In this document: positions 24,781 to 33,307 of the stretch, one piece after another
Numbering within the stretch: position 1 is the first letter of the stretch
Layout: each line of letters starts with the position of its first letter
Assembly (NCBI RefSeq): GCF_013340305.1
Contig: NZ_BLVP01000008.1
Location: 689,719-753,718 of the forward strand
Source of the DNA: Desulfovibrio psychrotolerans
GTDB taxonomy: Bacteria; Desulfobacterota; Desulfovibrionia; Desulfovibrionales; Desulfovibrionaceae
Reading direction: 5' to 3'
Length of the DNA: 64,000 nt
The notes under the pieces: model-generated
What the model was told of the DNA's origin: nothing
Seen by the model: the letters and a program-made list of their open reading frames with translations, nothing else
Database searches by the model: none
Made by a program: the position numbers and the translations under genes

Positions 24781-26712
24781 ATGTCAGGGCACAATGAGAT
24801 ACTTGCCCAGTTGAGAAGCGACGATCCGGCACAGATCCGCGAAGCCGCTTTTGCCGCAGGGCAGATGGGATTGGAAGAGGCTATCGCGTTGCTGGCCGAG
24901 CATATCCAGAGCGGGAATCTGGGGGTGCAGGAGGCCGCGGACAGGGCGTTGCGCCAGATAGGCGGCGATGTGGTGGTGCAGGCGGTTGTGCCGCTGCTGC
25001 GCTCTGACGATGCCCCCATACGCAATATTGCCATGGATATTCTCCGTGACGTGGGAGCGCACGACCTGCAGACACTCTTTGAACTGTTGCACGACAACGA
25101 TCCCGACATCCGCATTTTTATGGCGGACATCCTGGGCACCTCCGACAACCGTTCGGCCATCGGGCCGCTGTGCGAGGCTCTGCTCCGTGACCCGGAGGTC
25201 AACGTCCGGTATCAGGCGGCGGTGAGCCTTGGCGAACTGGGTTTTTCCGAGGCGGCAGACTGCCTGAACAAGGCCATGCAGGATGAAGAATGGGTGCAGT
25301 TTTCCGTTATTGAGGCGTTATCCAAGATTGGGGCCGATTCTTCTGTGAACGCCCTTGCCCGCGCGTTGGATACCAGTTCTGACCTTGTGGCCTCTATGAT
25401 TGTGGAAGCGCTGGGAGAGATGGGCAATATTAAGGCCGTGAGCATTCTTATGAAGCGGCTGGATTCCTCTCCCGGCCCGCTCAGGAATAAGATTGTCAAA
25501 GCCGTGGTGCGGCTTATGGGCGGAAAATCCCTTAATCTTCTGGCGGACAAGGAGCGGGAGAAGTTCCGCGTGTATCTGCTTGCCGCGCTGGAGGATGAAG
25601 AGGTGGATGTGCAGGACGCCGCCGTAGCCGGACTGGGTGTGGTGGGCGATGAAAAAGCCAGCGCGGCCCTGCTGGAACTGGCTTCCGGGCTGGATGCCGA
25701 CCGTGACCATGAGCGGCTGCTTGCGGTGGTGGAGAGCATAGGGGCCATAGGATTTAACAACGCGGTGGAGCACGTTGTCCGCACGGGTGAGGAATATTCG
25801 GTACGCATTGCCGTGGAAGCCATCTCCCGCATGCAGGACGACAGGGCAAACTCCCTGCTCATGGATGTTTTCTGGGAGAAGAGCCGCGATGAGCAGCGGG
25901 CCATTATGCACGTGCTTTCGGAGCATGCGGATACCGCAGCTCTGCCGTTTTTCCTGAATGTTCTGGACCGTCATAATGACGGCAACGTGCTGAAGGCCGT
26001 TCTGTATTATCTGGGGATGCGCGCCCGCGCCAGCGAGCATGGGAATAAGCTCTTTGCCATGCTGGAACACCCCTATGACGATGTGAAGGAAGCCGCTCTG
26101 GAAGCCTGCATCGCCCTGAACGATCCCACCATGGTGACGCGGTTCAGGGATTATTTTCACAGCCCGGACCCGGTGCAACGCATGATGGCGGTGTATGCTC
26201 TGGGTAAGCTGGGGGTGGACGACAATATCACGGAACTGACAGCCGCCCTTGAGGACGAGGTGCCGGATATCCGCAAGATCGCCATTGAATCCCTGTTCGA
26301 GAGCAACACCTGCACTTCCTTTGACAAGCTGGGGCTTGTGGTGCCGCGCCTGCATGACGAGAACCGCGAGGTGCGCCTTGCCCTTGTGGAGCTTATCGGC
26401 TCCTGTACCTCGGAAGATGTGGTGCCCTATCTGGTGCAGGCACTGGATGACGAGGACGACTGGGTTGTTGTGCGCGCCATTGAGGCACTGGGCAGACGCG
26501 GAGAGCGCAGCGGGGCGGAACACCTTATCAGGCTTCTTGATTCGGAAAGCACGCTGGTCCGGCTGAAGGCGGTGGAGAACCTCGGGGAAATTGGCGGCAA
26601 GATGGCGTTCCGCGCCCTGCTTGCGCAGATGGACAGTGATGATCCGGAAGTGCAGATGGCGGCGCAGTCGGCGGCGGAGCGTATCCGCCAGAACGAGGGG
26701 GAGGGAGCCTAG
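24781..26712 (+). CDS. HEAT-repeat protein of the chemotaxis cluster
   Basis: A 643-residue, all-helical acidic protein made of about eighteen to twenty HEAT/PBS-lyase-like repeats such as 'IREAAFAAGQMGLEEAIALL', 'VNVRYQAAVSLGELGFSEA' and 'VRLKAVENLGEIGGKMAF'. There is no signal peptide or catalytic motif, so it is likely a cytoplasmic scaffold. The ATG at MSGHNEIL is preferred over a GTG 54 nt earlier that lacks a ribosome site. Its stop abuts the cheR start (TAGATG). Its placement between cheB and cheR suggests that it organises adaptation enzymes at receptor arrays, which is inference. Confidence 0.88.
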   Translation: MSGHNEILAQLRSDDPAQIREAAFAAGQMGLEEAIALLAEHIQSGNLGVQEAADRALRQIGGDVVVQAVVPLLRSDDAPIRNIAMDILRDVGAHDLQTLFELLHDNDPDIRIFMADILGTSDNRSAIGPLCEALLRDPEVNVRYQAAVSLGELGFSEAADCLNKAMQDEEWVQFSVIEALSKIGADSSVNALARALDTSSDLVASMIVEALGEMGNIKAVSILMKRLDSSPGPLRNKIVKAVVRLMGGKSLNLLADKEREKFRVYLLAALEDEEVDVQDAAVAGLGVVGDEKASAALLELASGLDADRDHERLLAVVESIGAIGFNNAVEHVVRTGEEYSVRIAVEAISRMQDDRANSLLMDVFWEKSRDEQRAIMHVLSEHADTAALPFFLNVLDRHNDGNVLKAVLYYLGMRARASEHGNKLFAMLEHPYDDVKEAALEACIALNDPTMVTRFRDYFHSPDPVQRMMAVYALGKLGVDDNITELTAALEDEVPDIRKIAIESLFESNTCTSFDKLGLVVPRLHDENREVRLALVELIGSCTSEDVVPYLVQALDDEDDWVVVRAIEALGRRGERSGAEHLIRLLDSESTLVRLKAVENLGEIGGKMAFRALLAQMDSDDPEVQMAAQSAAERIRQNEGEGA

Positions 26713-27591
26713 ATGTCGTCTTTGTTTTCGAAGACCATCACCCTGAAGAAGGAACAGAAGGTCTCCGACGAAGAGTTCCGCCAGTTGCGTGATTTTATTT
26801 ACGAGCAGTGCGGCATCTATATTGCGGACAACCGTAAATATCTTATCGAGAACCGGCTCGCCAACCGCCTGAAGGATCTGAACCTGAAGACCTTTGGCGA
26901 GTATTACTATTTTCTCCGGTACGATGCGGGCAGGCGGCAGGAACTGAATAAGCTGTTTGAGGTGGTGACCACCAACGAGACGAGTTTCTACAGAAACCCG
27001 CCCCAGTTGAAGGTGTTTGAAGAGAACGTGCTGCCGCCGCTGCTGGATGACCTGCGCGCCAAAAAGCAGAAGAAGCTGCGCATCTGGTCTGCCGGGTGTT
27101 CCACGGGGGAAGAGCCTTACACCCTTGCCATGATTCTGCTCGACGTGCTCAAGTCGGAGATTGGCTCGTGGGACATAAAGATCACGGCAAACGATCTTTC
27201 CGAAGCGGTTCTCGCCTCTGCACGGCGCGGCATTTATACGGAATATGCCCTGCGCACCACGCCCAAGGAGGTTGTGGCCCGTTATTTCACTCAGCAGGAT
27301 GCCCTGTACAAGGTGAATGCGGATGTGAAAAGGCTTGTTGCCTTCGGGCAGATAAACCTGAGCGACAGGGTGCAGTTGAAGAGAATTGAGCGTTCTCATC
27401 TGGTCTTCTGCCGCAATGTTATCATCTATTTTGACGATGAGATGAAAAAACAGGTCATCGGCTCGTTCTATGACAACCTGCTTCCGGGCGGTTCCCTGCT
27501 CATAGGGCACTCTGAATCCCTGCATAACATTACCAGAGCGTTCAAGCCTGAGCACCATAAAGGTGCCATTGTTTACAGAAAGCTGGAATAA
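26713..27591 (+). CDS. cheR: CheR chemoreceptor methyltransferase
   Basis: A 292-residue enzyme that methylates receptor glutamates with S-adenosylmethionine. The small N-terminal helical domain ('EFRQLRDFIYEQCGIYI') is followed by the SAM-binding fold: 'TNETSFYRNPPQL', 'LRIWSAGCSTGEEPYTLAMIL' (motif I) and 'VFCRNVIIYFD' (motif IV). No pentapeptide-tether domain or TPR tail is present. ATG starts directly after the HEAT-gene stop, implying translational coupling. Confidence 0.95.
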   Translation: MSSLFSKTITLKKEQKVSDEEFRQLRDFIYEQCGIYIADNRKYLIENRLANRLKDLNLKTFGEYYYFLRYDAGRRQELNKLFEVVTTNETSFYRNPPQLKVFEENVLPPLLDDLRAKKQKKLRIWSAGCSTGEEPYTLAMILLDVLKSEIGSWDIKITANDLSEAVLASARRGIYTEYALRTTPKEVVARYFTQQDALYKVNADVKRLVAFGQINLSDRVQLKRIERSHLVFCRNVIIYFDDEMKKQVIGSFYDNLLPGGSLLIGHSESLHNITRAFKPEHHKGAIVYRKLE

Positions 27592-27635
27592 CCAGGAGGC
27601 CGCATTGCGTTTCGCTGCCAAGCAAGGAACCTGCC

Positions 27636-28412
27636 ATGGCCGGTAAGATTCTGTCTGTAGCCAACCAGAAGGGGGGAGTGGGCAAAACCACGACGGCTCT
27701 CACTCTTGCGGCGGCGCTGTCCCGAATGGGCAAGAAGGTTCTGGTTGTGGACCTGGACCCCCATGCCTGCGCCTCCGTGCATTTGCGCTATTACCCGGAT
27801 GCGGTGGAACACACGGCATACGATCTCTTTGTTACCCCGGAAGAAGGGTGGCGGGAGCTTTGGGGTAAGGTGCGCCACAGGCAGGAAGGGCAGACCTTTG
27901 ACGTGGTGCCCGCTTCCATACGGCTTTCGGAACTGGAAGGCGACCTGCGGGACCGTCCCGGCAAGGGCGGTATAATGAAGATGTCACTGGCGCTGGTGCA
28001 GGATGAGTATGACTATATCATTCTGGACTGTCCGCCACATCTGGGGCTGTTGCAGATTAACGCGCTGGTGGCGTGCGATTTGCTTATCATTCCCATCCAG
28101 ACAGATTTTTTGGCGCTGCACGGGCTGAAGCTGCTTTTCGACAGTATTCGCCTGTTGAACAAGGTGCTGCCGGAGCCTGTGAATTACCGCGCCCTGCCCA
28201 CAATGTTCGACAAACGCGCCGGAGCCTGCCGCAGAGTGCTGGAGTTGCTGGAACGTAAGATGGGGGGCAGGATGTTTTCCACAATAGTGGGCGTGGATAC
28301 GAAGTTCCGCGATGCCAGTGCCTACGGCAAGATGGTCTATGATATTGACCCGAACAGTCGCGGGGCAAAGGCGTATGAAAGCCTCGCAAACGAAATAGTG
28401 ACGTTGCTATGA
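27636..28412 (+). CDS. ParA/Soj-family ATPase (ParC-like positioning protein)
   Basis: A 258-residue ATPase with the deviant Walker A 'KGGVGKTTTA' (signature Lys12 and Lys17), Walker A' 'VLVVDLDPHA' and Walker B 'YIILDCPPHLG'. It has no N-terminal helix-turn-helix, as in small ParA proteins that position cargo. Chromosomal partition genes (parB, gidAB) are absent; the gene lies inside the che operon, overlapping cheW by ATGA. In Vibrio and some others the ParA relative ParC places chemotaxis arrays at the pole; the same role is inferred here. Confidence 0.9.
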   Translation: MAGKILSVANQKGGVGKTTTALTLAAALSRMGKKVLVVDLDPHACASVHLRYYPDAVEHTAYDLFVTPEEGWRELWGKVRHRQEGQTFDVVPASIRLSELEGDLRDRPGKGGIMKMSLALVQDEYDYIILDCPPHLGLLQINALVACDLLIIPIQTDFLALHGLKLLFDSIRLLNKVLPEPVNYRALPTMFDKRAGACRRVLELLERKMGGRMFSTIVGVDTKFRDASAYGKMVYDIDPNSRGAKAYESLANEIVTLL

Positions 28413-29173
28413 TAAAGACACCGGAAGAGTATTTTCAGGATCAGGAGTTTCAGGTCGTTCCGGATGCCGAGAAGGGCAAGTTCACGCCTGCTGAGCTTGC
28501 CTTTATGCAGAAATATCTGGGCATGGATCAGGCCGCAGCCCTGAAGAAGCTGGGATTGGAGCCACCTGCACAGGCGGCTCCTGTGGCCCCCGGCACTTCT
28601 GTTGCGTCTGCCGCCCGCCCGCCGGAGGGGACGGAGCAGCCGGAAGGCGAAGTCCGTACGGAGGCTGCCGATTCACGCGCCGTGCGGTCTGCGCCTGTCA
28701 TAGAGCGCGAACCAGACCTTGCGGAGCAGCTCAAGCAGGCTACAGAGCTGCAACTGGTGAGTTTTTTCGTGGGTTCACAGGAATTTACCGTGCCCATAGT
28801 CACGGTGCAGGAAGTGCTGCGGTACATGCCGCCCACACGGTTGCCCACTGCGCCTTCCTTTATCGCCGGAATCATAAACCTGCGGGGCAGGGTGACTCCG
28901 CTGGTGCGGCTGCGCGATCTTTTGAATATTCCCGCCACCGGGGAGAATCAGGACAAGTTCATTGTCGTATGCCGCAGGCACGGGTTGCAGATAGGCCTTA
29001 TGATCGAGACGGTGCACACCATGTACCGGGCAACACAGGACTCCATTGACTGGGCCATTGAATCGCATCTGGGTGCCAATGTGAACTTTGTGTCCGGACT
29101 CATGAAATCCGGTGAGAATCTGATAGGCATCATCTCCGTTGACCATATAGTTGATAGCGTTCTGCAGCTTTAG
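28409..29173 (+). CDS. cheW: CheW adaptor with long N-terminal extension
   Basis: A 254-residue protein. Residues 1-45 form a distinct acidic/helical segment ('PEEYFQDQEFQVVPDAEKGKFTPAELAFMQKYLGMD'-like, split here for brevity), residues 46-105 are a disordered Ala/Pro/Glu linker, and residues 108-254 are a standard CheW domain ('QLVSFFVGSQEFTVPIV', 'IAGIINLRGRVTPLVRLRDLL'). CheW couples CheA to receptors. Ordinary CheW is about 150-170 residues, so about 100 extra residues are present. Overlap with the ParA-like gene suggests that the extension may contact it, like ParP in Vibrio. That link is inference. Confidence 0.9.
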   Translation: MIKTPEEYFQDQEFQVVPDAEKGKFTPAELAFMQKYLGMDQAAALKKLGLEPPAQAAPVAPGTSVASAARPPEGTEQPEGEVRTEAADSRAVRSAPVIEREPDLAEQLKQATELQLVSFFVGSQEFTVPIVTVQEVLRYMPPTRLPTAPSFIAGIINLRGRVTPLVRLRDLLNIPATGENQDKFIVVCRRHGLQIGLMIETVHTMYRATQDSIDWAIESHLGANVNFVSGLMKSGENLIGIISVDHIVDSVLQL

Positions 29174-29182
29174 GAGGCCGGA

Positions 29183-29551
29183 ATGAGCAAGCATATTCTG
29201 ATTGTCGACGACTCCAAGACCGTGCGCAATCTTGTGGCGTTTATCATGAAAAAAGAAGGCTTTAAGGTTACAACCGCTGAAGACGGACTGGACGGACTGG
29301 AGAAGCTCTATTCCGCCGAACGCATAGATCTTATCATTTCCGATGTGAACATGCCGCGCATGGATGGGTTTACCTTCATTAAGACCGTGCGCGAACAGGA
29401 AGCTTACCGCGACCTGCCCATTGTCATGCTTTCCACGGAAGGGCAGGACAAAGACATTCAGATGGGCATGACACTGGGTGCGAACCTGTATATGGTGAAA
29501 CCTGCCCAACCGGATAAGATGGTCAAGAACGTCAAGATGCTTTTGGGGTAA
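29183..29551 (+). CDS. cheY: CheY-like single-domain response regulator
   Basis: A 122-residue receiver with the acid pocket (Asp9, Asp10 in 'ILIVDDSKTVR'), phospho-acceptor Asp54 ('LIISDVNMPRMDG'), a switch Ser in 'IVMLSTEG' and Lys in 'YMVKPAQPD'. It starts after AGGAGG, ten bases past cheW. Phosphorylated by CheA, it would control the flagellar motor. The cheA gene follows after 137 bp containing a sigma-28-like promoter. Confidence 0.95.
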   Translation: MSKHILIVDDSKTVRNLVAFIMKKEGFKVTTAEDGLDGLEKLYSAERIDLIISDVNMPRMDGFTFIKTVREQEAYRDLPIVMLSTEGQDKDIQMGMTLGANLYMVKPAQPDKMVKNVKMLLG

Positions 29552-29575
29552 GCTTTTTGCAAAGGCTGCCGATAC
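29549..29575 (+). promoter_or_regulatory. Sigma-28 (FliA)-type promoter before cheA
   Basis: TAAGCTTT-N11-GCCGATAC matches the sigma-28 consensus TAAAGTTT-N11-GCCGATAA at 6 of 8 and 7 of 8 positions with exact spacing. It begins within the cheY stop codon and lies 113 bp before the cheA ATG, so cheA could be boosted separately from the rest of the operon. Confidence 0.7.
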
Positions 29576-29688
29576 GATAGGACACACACTGTTTGCATAT
29601 GGAACTGAACGATGCGGTTTGATAATGTATTAGCTGGTTTATCTGTTCTCCGGTGCTTGAATGAAGTCCGCAACGTAGAGGGTGCGAT

Positions 29689-32574
29689 ATGAGCCAAGAT
29701 TTTCTGGATCCTGAAATATTTGCCGACTTCATAGTGGAAGCCAAAGAGCACTTGGAAACCATAGAGCCCAACCTGCTTGAGCTGGAAAAGGAACCGGGAA
29801 ATATTTCGCTGCTCAATGAGATTTTTCGTCCCATGCACTCTCTCAAGGGGGCTTCCGGCTTTTTGGGGCTGAACAAGATTAATATTCTCGCCCATAAGGC
29901 GGAGAATATTATGGATGAACTGCGCAAAGGCGACATGAGCGTTACTGCGGAGATCATGGACGTTATTCTTTCCGCCACCGATGCGCTGCGTCAGATGATA
30001 GATAATCTGGAGACGGAGGGAGGCGAGGGTGATGTTGCCACGGAAGGCATAATGCAAACCTTGGACGCCCTGCTGGCAGGCGAAGGGCAAGCCGCTCCCG
30101 CGCCTGCCGCTCCTTCACCAGCCCGCAAGCAAGCTCCTGCGCCCGAAGTGACGCAGGATGCGCAGCCAACCGCCGATCAGCCTGCAGCGGTATCGGCCGC
30201 CGCGCCGGAGGAGGCCGTTGCCTCCGCTGTGCTGGAGGAGGGAACGCCGTACACGCTCACCGCCTTTGGCGAAGGGCACCTGCGCGACTTTATTGAAGAA
30301 GCGCGCGACATGACGGAAAACCTCAGTGCCGGACTGCTGGAACTGGAAAAGAACCCGCACGAGCAGGGAGAACTGGTCAACGACCTGTTCCGCTATTTCC
30401 ATAACCTCAAGGGCAACAGCGGCATCATAGGTTTTAACGAACTGAACAGCCTGACCCACGAGGCGGAAACCCTGCTCAACAGGGCCCGCAAGGGCGAGAT
30501 GGCTATCTCGCAGGGGCTTATCGACCTGCTCCTTTTTGTGGTGGACATCATTGAGAGTCTTGTCGCCAAGATAGATCCCGCCACCGGCGGCGTAACGCCC
30601 CTGATTATCACCGATGCTGTGGCTCTGCTGCAGCGTGCCGTGAACGAGGGGGTTATAGAAGCCCCCGTGCGCGGCAGGGCGGACGCTGCGGATGCGCAGG
30701 CTGCGGCGGAGCCGGCTCAGGCTCCCGCACCGGCGCAGGAGGCGGCTGACGTGCCGCAGGGGGCGGACAACGGCTTGGACGAAGACGATGTGGAACTGTT
30801 CATCACCACCATTACCCAGCAGAAGGCCGCCATTGCTCTGGCCATGGGCGAGCTGGAAAAGGATGCCTCTCAGCGTGACTATGTGGACACGCTGTATCGC
30901 AGCCTGACTACTGCGCAAAATTCCTGCGGGTACATGGGGTTTGACGGTATACAGGTTCACGCGGAACGGACTGCCGGACTGGTGGACAACGCCCGCAGCA
31001 GCGACTTGGACTTTGGTCTTCTGCTTCCCATTCTTTCGCAGGAAGTGGAAATTCTTTTTGATATGGTGGGTGAAGAGCTTGAGAAGTTGGGTGGGGAAAA
31101 GGAACGGCTTTCCCATACCCCTGCCGCTGTGGGTGCTCCTCCGGCAAAGGCGGTCGCTCCTGCGCCTAAGCCCGCCGCACCTGCCGCTCCTGCCACACCC
31201 GGACCTGCTGCTCCGCAGGCACCTCAGCCAGCGCCCAAGCCTGCCGCCAAGCCTGCGGCTAAACCTGCTGCTAAACCTGCAGCTAAACCTGCCGTCTCGC
31301 CTGCGGCCAAGCCCGCGCAGGCCGCAGCTCCTGCGACACCCGCTGCCCCGGCAGGCGACCAGAGTAAATCCAAATCTTCATCCACCATACGTGTGGACCA
31401 TGAAAAGCTGGACCACCTGATGAACCTCATCGGTGAATTGATCATCAACCGCAACCGTTACACCATGCTCGCCCGCCATCTGGAAAGCGGGCAGGATGTG
31501 GATGTGGCTGATGTGGCGCAGTCGCTGACGGAAACCACCTACGCCATGGCACGCATTTCCGACGATCTTCAGGATACCATCATGAAGGTGCGCATGGTGC
31601 CCGTATCCTCCGTTTTTTCGCGTTTTCCCCGGCTGGTGCGCGACCTTTCCCGCAAGAGCGGCAAGGAAGTGGACCTGATTATGGAAGGCGAGGAGACGGA
31701 ACTGGATAAGAGCGTGGTGGAGGTTATCGGTGACCCGCTGGTGCACCTTATCCGTAACGCCATGGACCACGGGGTGGAGTCGGAGGACGTGCGTGTTGCC
31801 GCTGGCAAGCCGCCCAAAGGAAAGGTGTGGCTGCGCGCCTACCACCGGGGTAACTCGGTGGCTATAGAAATTGAGGACGACGGCAAGGGCATAGACCCTG
31901 AAAAAATGCGCGAGGTTGCCATCCGCAAGGGCGTTGTTTCGGCGGAGGAAGCCAGAAATCTGGACGACCGGGAGGCCATGGAGCTTATCTTTGCGCCCGG
32001 GTTCTCTTCTGCGGAAACCATTACCGATATATCCGGGCGCGGTGTGGGCATGGACGTGGTGCGCACCAATATCAAGAACCTGAAAGGCAGCGTGAACATT
32101 ACGTCCGAAGTGGGCAAGGGCACGCGCTTCACGCTTTCGCTGCCGCTCACTCTGGCCATTATCGATGCGCTGATGGTGAATGTGGCCGGAGAGAACTATG
32201 CCATTCCGCTGGATGCCGTTTCGGAAACCACCAAGATTGAGGCGCGCCGTCTTACAGATGTGAACGGGCGCAAGGCCGTGACGTTGCGCGGCGAGGTGCT
32301 GGGCATAGTGAATATGGCGGAGCTGCTGGAGTTGCCGCAGCCGGATACGCAGCCGGAAGTGCTCTCTGTGGTGGTCATTCACGACAACCAGCGGCGTCTG
32401 GGCATTGTGGTGGACAGGCTGCACGAACGGCAGGAGATAGTTATCAAGCCGCTGGGAGAGTATCTGGGCGATGTGAGGGGGATTTCCGGGGCCACCATCA
32501 TGGGCGACGGTTCGGTCATCCTTATTCTTGACCCGCACGAGATATATCTGCTTGCCACCTCCAAGGCTATGTAG
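29689..32574 (+). CDS. cheA: CheA chemotaxis histidine kinase with three HPt-like modules
   Basis: A 961-residue cytoplasmic kinase. HPt1 (1-105) has His50 in 'FRPMHSLKGASG'; HPt2 (about 195-300) has His238 in 'RYFHNLKGNSG'; a third HPt-like module (about 360-465) has the matching pattern 'YRSLTTAQNSCGYMGF' with Thr407 in place of His. A Lys/Pro/Ala repeat linker (about 485-565) leads to dimerisation ('HEKLDHLMNLIGELIINRNR'), the ATPase domain ('HLIRNAMDHGVE', 'GRGVGMDVV') and a CheW-like regulatory domain. It phosphorylates CheY and CheB. Ordinary CheA has one HPt and is about 650-750 residues. A terminator follows. Confidence 0.94.
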   Translation: MSQDFLDPEIFADFIVEAKEHLETIEPNLLELEKEPGNISLLNEIFRPMHSLKGASGFLGLNKINILAHKAENIMDELRKGDMSVTAEIMDVILSATDALRQMIDNLETEGGEGDVATEGIMQTLDALLAGEGQAAPAPAAPSPARKQAPAPEVTQDAQPTADQPAAVSAAAPEEAVASAVLEEGTPYTLTAFGEGHLRDFIEEARDMTENLSAGLLELEKNPHEQGELVNDLFRYFHNLKGNSGIIGFNELNSLTHEAETLLNRARKGEMAISQGLIDLLLFVVDIIESLVAKIDPATGGVTPLIITDAVALLQRAVNEGVIEAPVRGRADAADAQAAAEPAQAPAPAQEAADVPQGADNGLDEDDVELFITTITQQKAAIALAMGELEKDASQRDYVDTLYRSLTTAQNSCGYMGFDGIQVHAERTAGLVDNARSSDLDFGLLLPILSQEVEILFDMVGEELEKLGGEKERLSHTPAAVGAPPAKAVAPAPKPAAPAAPATPGPAAPQAPQPAPKPAAKPAAKPAAKPAAKPAVSPAAKPAQAAAPATPAAPAGDQSKSKSSSTIRVDHEKLDHLMNLIGELIINRNRYTMLARHLESGQDVDVADVAQSLTETTYAMARISDDLQDTIMKVRMVPVSSVFSRFPRLVRDLSRKSGKEVDLIMEGEETELDKSVVEVIGDPLVHLIRNAMDHGVESEDVRVAAGKPPKGKVWLRAYHRGNSVAIEIEDDGKGIDPEKMREVAIRKGVVSAEEARNLDDREAMELIFAPGFSSAETITDISGRGVGMDVVRTNIKNLKGSVNITSEVGKGTRFTLSLPLTLAIIDALMVNVAGENYAIPLDAVSETTKIEARRLTDVNGRKAVTLRGEVLGIVNMAELLELPQPDTQPEVLSVVVIHDNQRRLGIVVDRLHERQEIVIKPLGEYLGDVRGISGATIMGDGSVILILDPHEIYLLATSKAM

Positions 32575-32602
32575 CCGGGGAGACAGACCTGCATATCAAA
32601 CG

Positions 32603-32634
32603 AAAAGGCCGGGAGCAGTCCCGGCCTTTTTTGT
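32603..32634 (+). terminator. Rho-independent terminator of the chemotaxis operon
   Basis: A 12-bp perfect stem AAAAGGCCGGGA / TCCCGGCCTTTT with loop GCAG, followed by TTGTG; the stem itself supplies the T run. Confidence 0.92.
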
Positions 32635-32649
32635 GGGCGAGAGGTTGCG

Positions 32650-32682
32650 CCTGTCGTGCACCTGTCGTGCGCGTATCGTGCG
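32650..32682. repeat. 11-bp tandem repeat (three copies)
   Basis: CCTGTCGTGCA / CCTGTCGTGCG / CGTATCGTGCG follow one another without gaps. The 11-bp period equals about one helical turn, the spacing typical of direct-repeat sites for winged-helix regulators. It lies just after the chemotaxis terminator. Confidence 0.5.
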
Positions 32683-32718
32683 TATGTCTTGTCTGCTGTG
32701 CGGAGCATGAGGGCGGGC

Positions 32719-32748
32719 GAAACGGAACTGAAACGGAACTGAAACGGG
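32719..32748. repeat. Second 11-bp tandem repeat (2.7 copies)
   Basis: GAAACGGAACT occurs twice in tandem and then as GAAACGGG. The period is again 11 bp although the unit is different from the neighbouring repeat. Confidence 0.5.
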
Positions 32749-33095
32749 AGGGCGGAGGTGCCAGCGGGGCATTGCGCTGCCGGGGGTGGCAGGTGTGTTG
32801 TACGGGGGGCGACAGAAATGTCGCTTGCGGGCAGGCGGCATGGCGGCGCGACATGCTGTGGCGACAGGTTTGGCGGGTTTTATTCTGCTTGTGGCAGATG
32901 AGACGGCTGAGGGTTTTATGGTGGGTGGGAGATGTGCGTTCTTTTACAGCTTGGGAATCGCCGGTGGTGGTCATTTTCCGGGAGCGTGAGGAGCATGTCT
33001 TCCGATTGTGGATGGGATTTTGCATAAAACCGCAGGAAAGTTTCGCCCGCAGCAGGGTGTGTGCGGAAAGGGTGCGGGATTGCTTGCAGGAAGAA

Positions 33096-33127
33096 TTGAC
33101 GGATTCAAAATTACATTCTTGTATAAT
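33096..33127 (+). promoter_or_regulatory. Candidate promoter of the hydrogenase operon
   Basis: A perfect TATAAT (33122-33127) stands 180 bp before the first hydrogenase gene. TTGACG is present upstream, but the spacer is 20 bp, longer than ideal; the surrounding stretch is AT-rich compared with its flanks. Confidence 0.4.
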
Positions 33128-33181
33128 GCCCGCAATGGGAGTAAGAGTCTCCCTGTGGTTCCGCAGAGTCGGAATATGGCT

Positions 33182-33207
33182 GCCGTGTGCTGTACGGTCT
33201 TTTTTTA
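33182..33207 (+). terminator. Weak hairpin plus T run in the hydrogenase leader (possible attenuator)
   Basis: CCGT-GTGCTGT-ACGG (short 4-5 bp stem) is followed at once by TCTTTTTTTT. It lies between the TATAAT element and the first gene of the hydrogenase operon. The stem is short, so it may be fortuitous. Confidence 0.3.
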
Positions 33208-33307
33208 TCATTCAGTGACGCGCTTCCCGATGGGAGTTTTCACCCGGCCGGAGGCCCTTTTGCGAAGGGGTGTGGACGGGTGAGTTACTATCGGTGCGGA
33301 GGATTAC

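Larger units (their letters stand above)
32635..33307. other. Long non-coding interval before the hydrogenase operon
   Basis: About 670 bp without a convincing gene: an open frame crossing it (32631-33218, plus) is Cys/Arg-rich, lacks a ribosome site and resembles no protein I know. It contains two short tandem repeats with an 11-bp period near its left end, a TATAAT promoter element and a T-rich hairpin in the hydrogenase leader, each listed separately. Confidence 0.55.

Noticed and set aside
25318..27621. A 767-codon minus-strand open frame across the HEAT-repeat and cheR genes
   Set aside because: Antisense to two conserved genes; no ribosome site and no domain pattern.
31200..31330. Repetitive DNA in cheA considered as a tandem-repeat element
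   Set aside because: It codes for the Lys-Pro-Ala linker of CheA; codon variation between units shows protein-level low complexity rather than a DNA element.
32631..33218. A 195-codon plus-strand open frame before the hydrogenase operon
   Set aside because: Cys/Arg-rich, no ribosome site, includes short tandem repeats and ends just before the true operon; most likely non-coding.
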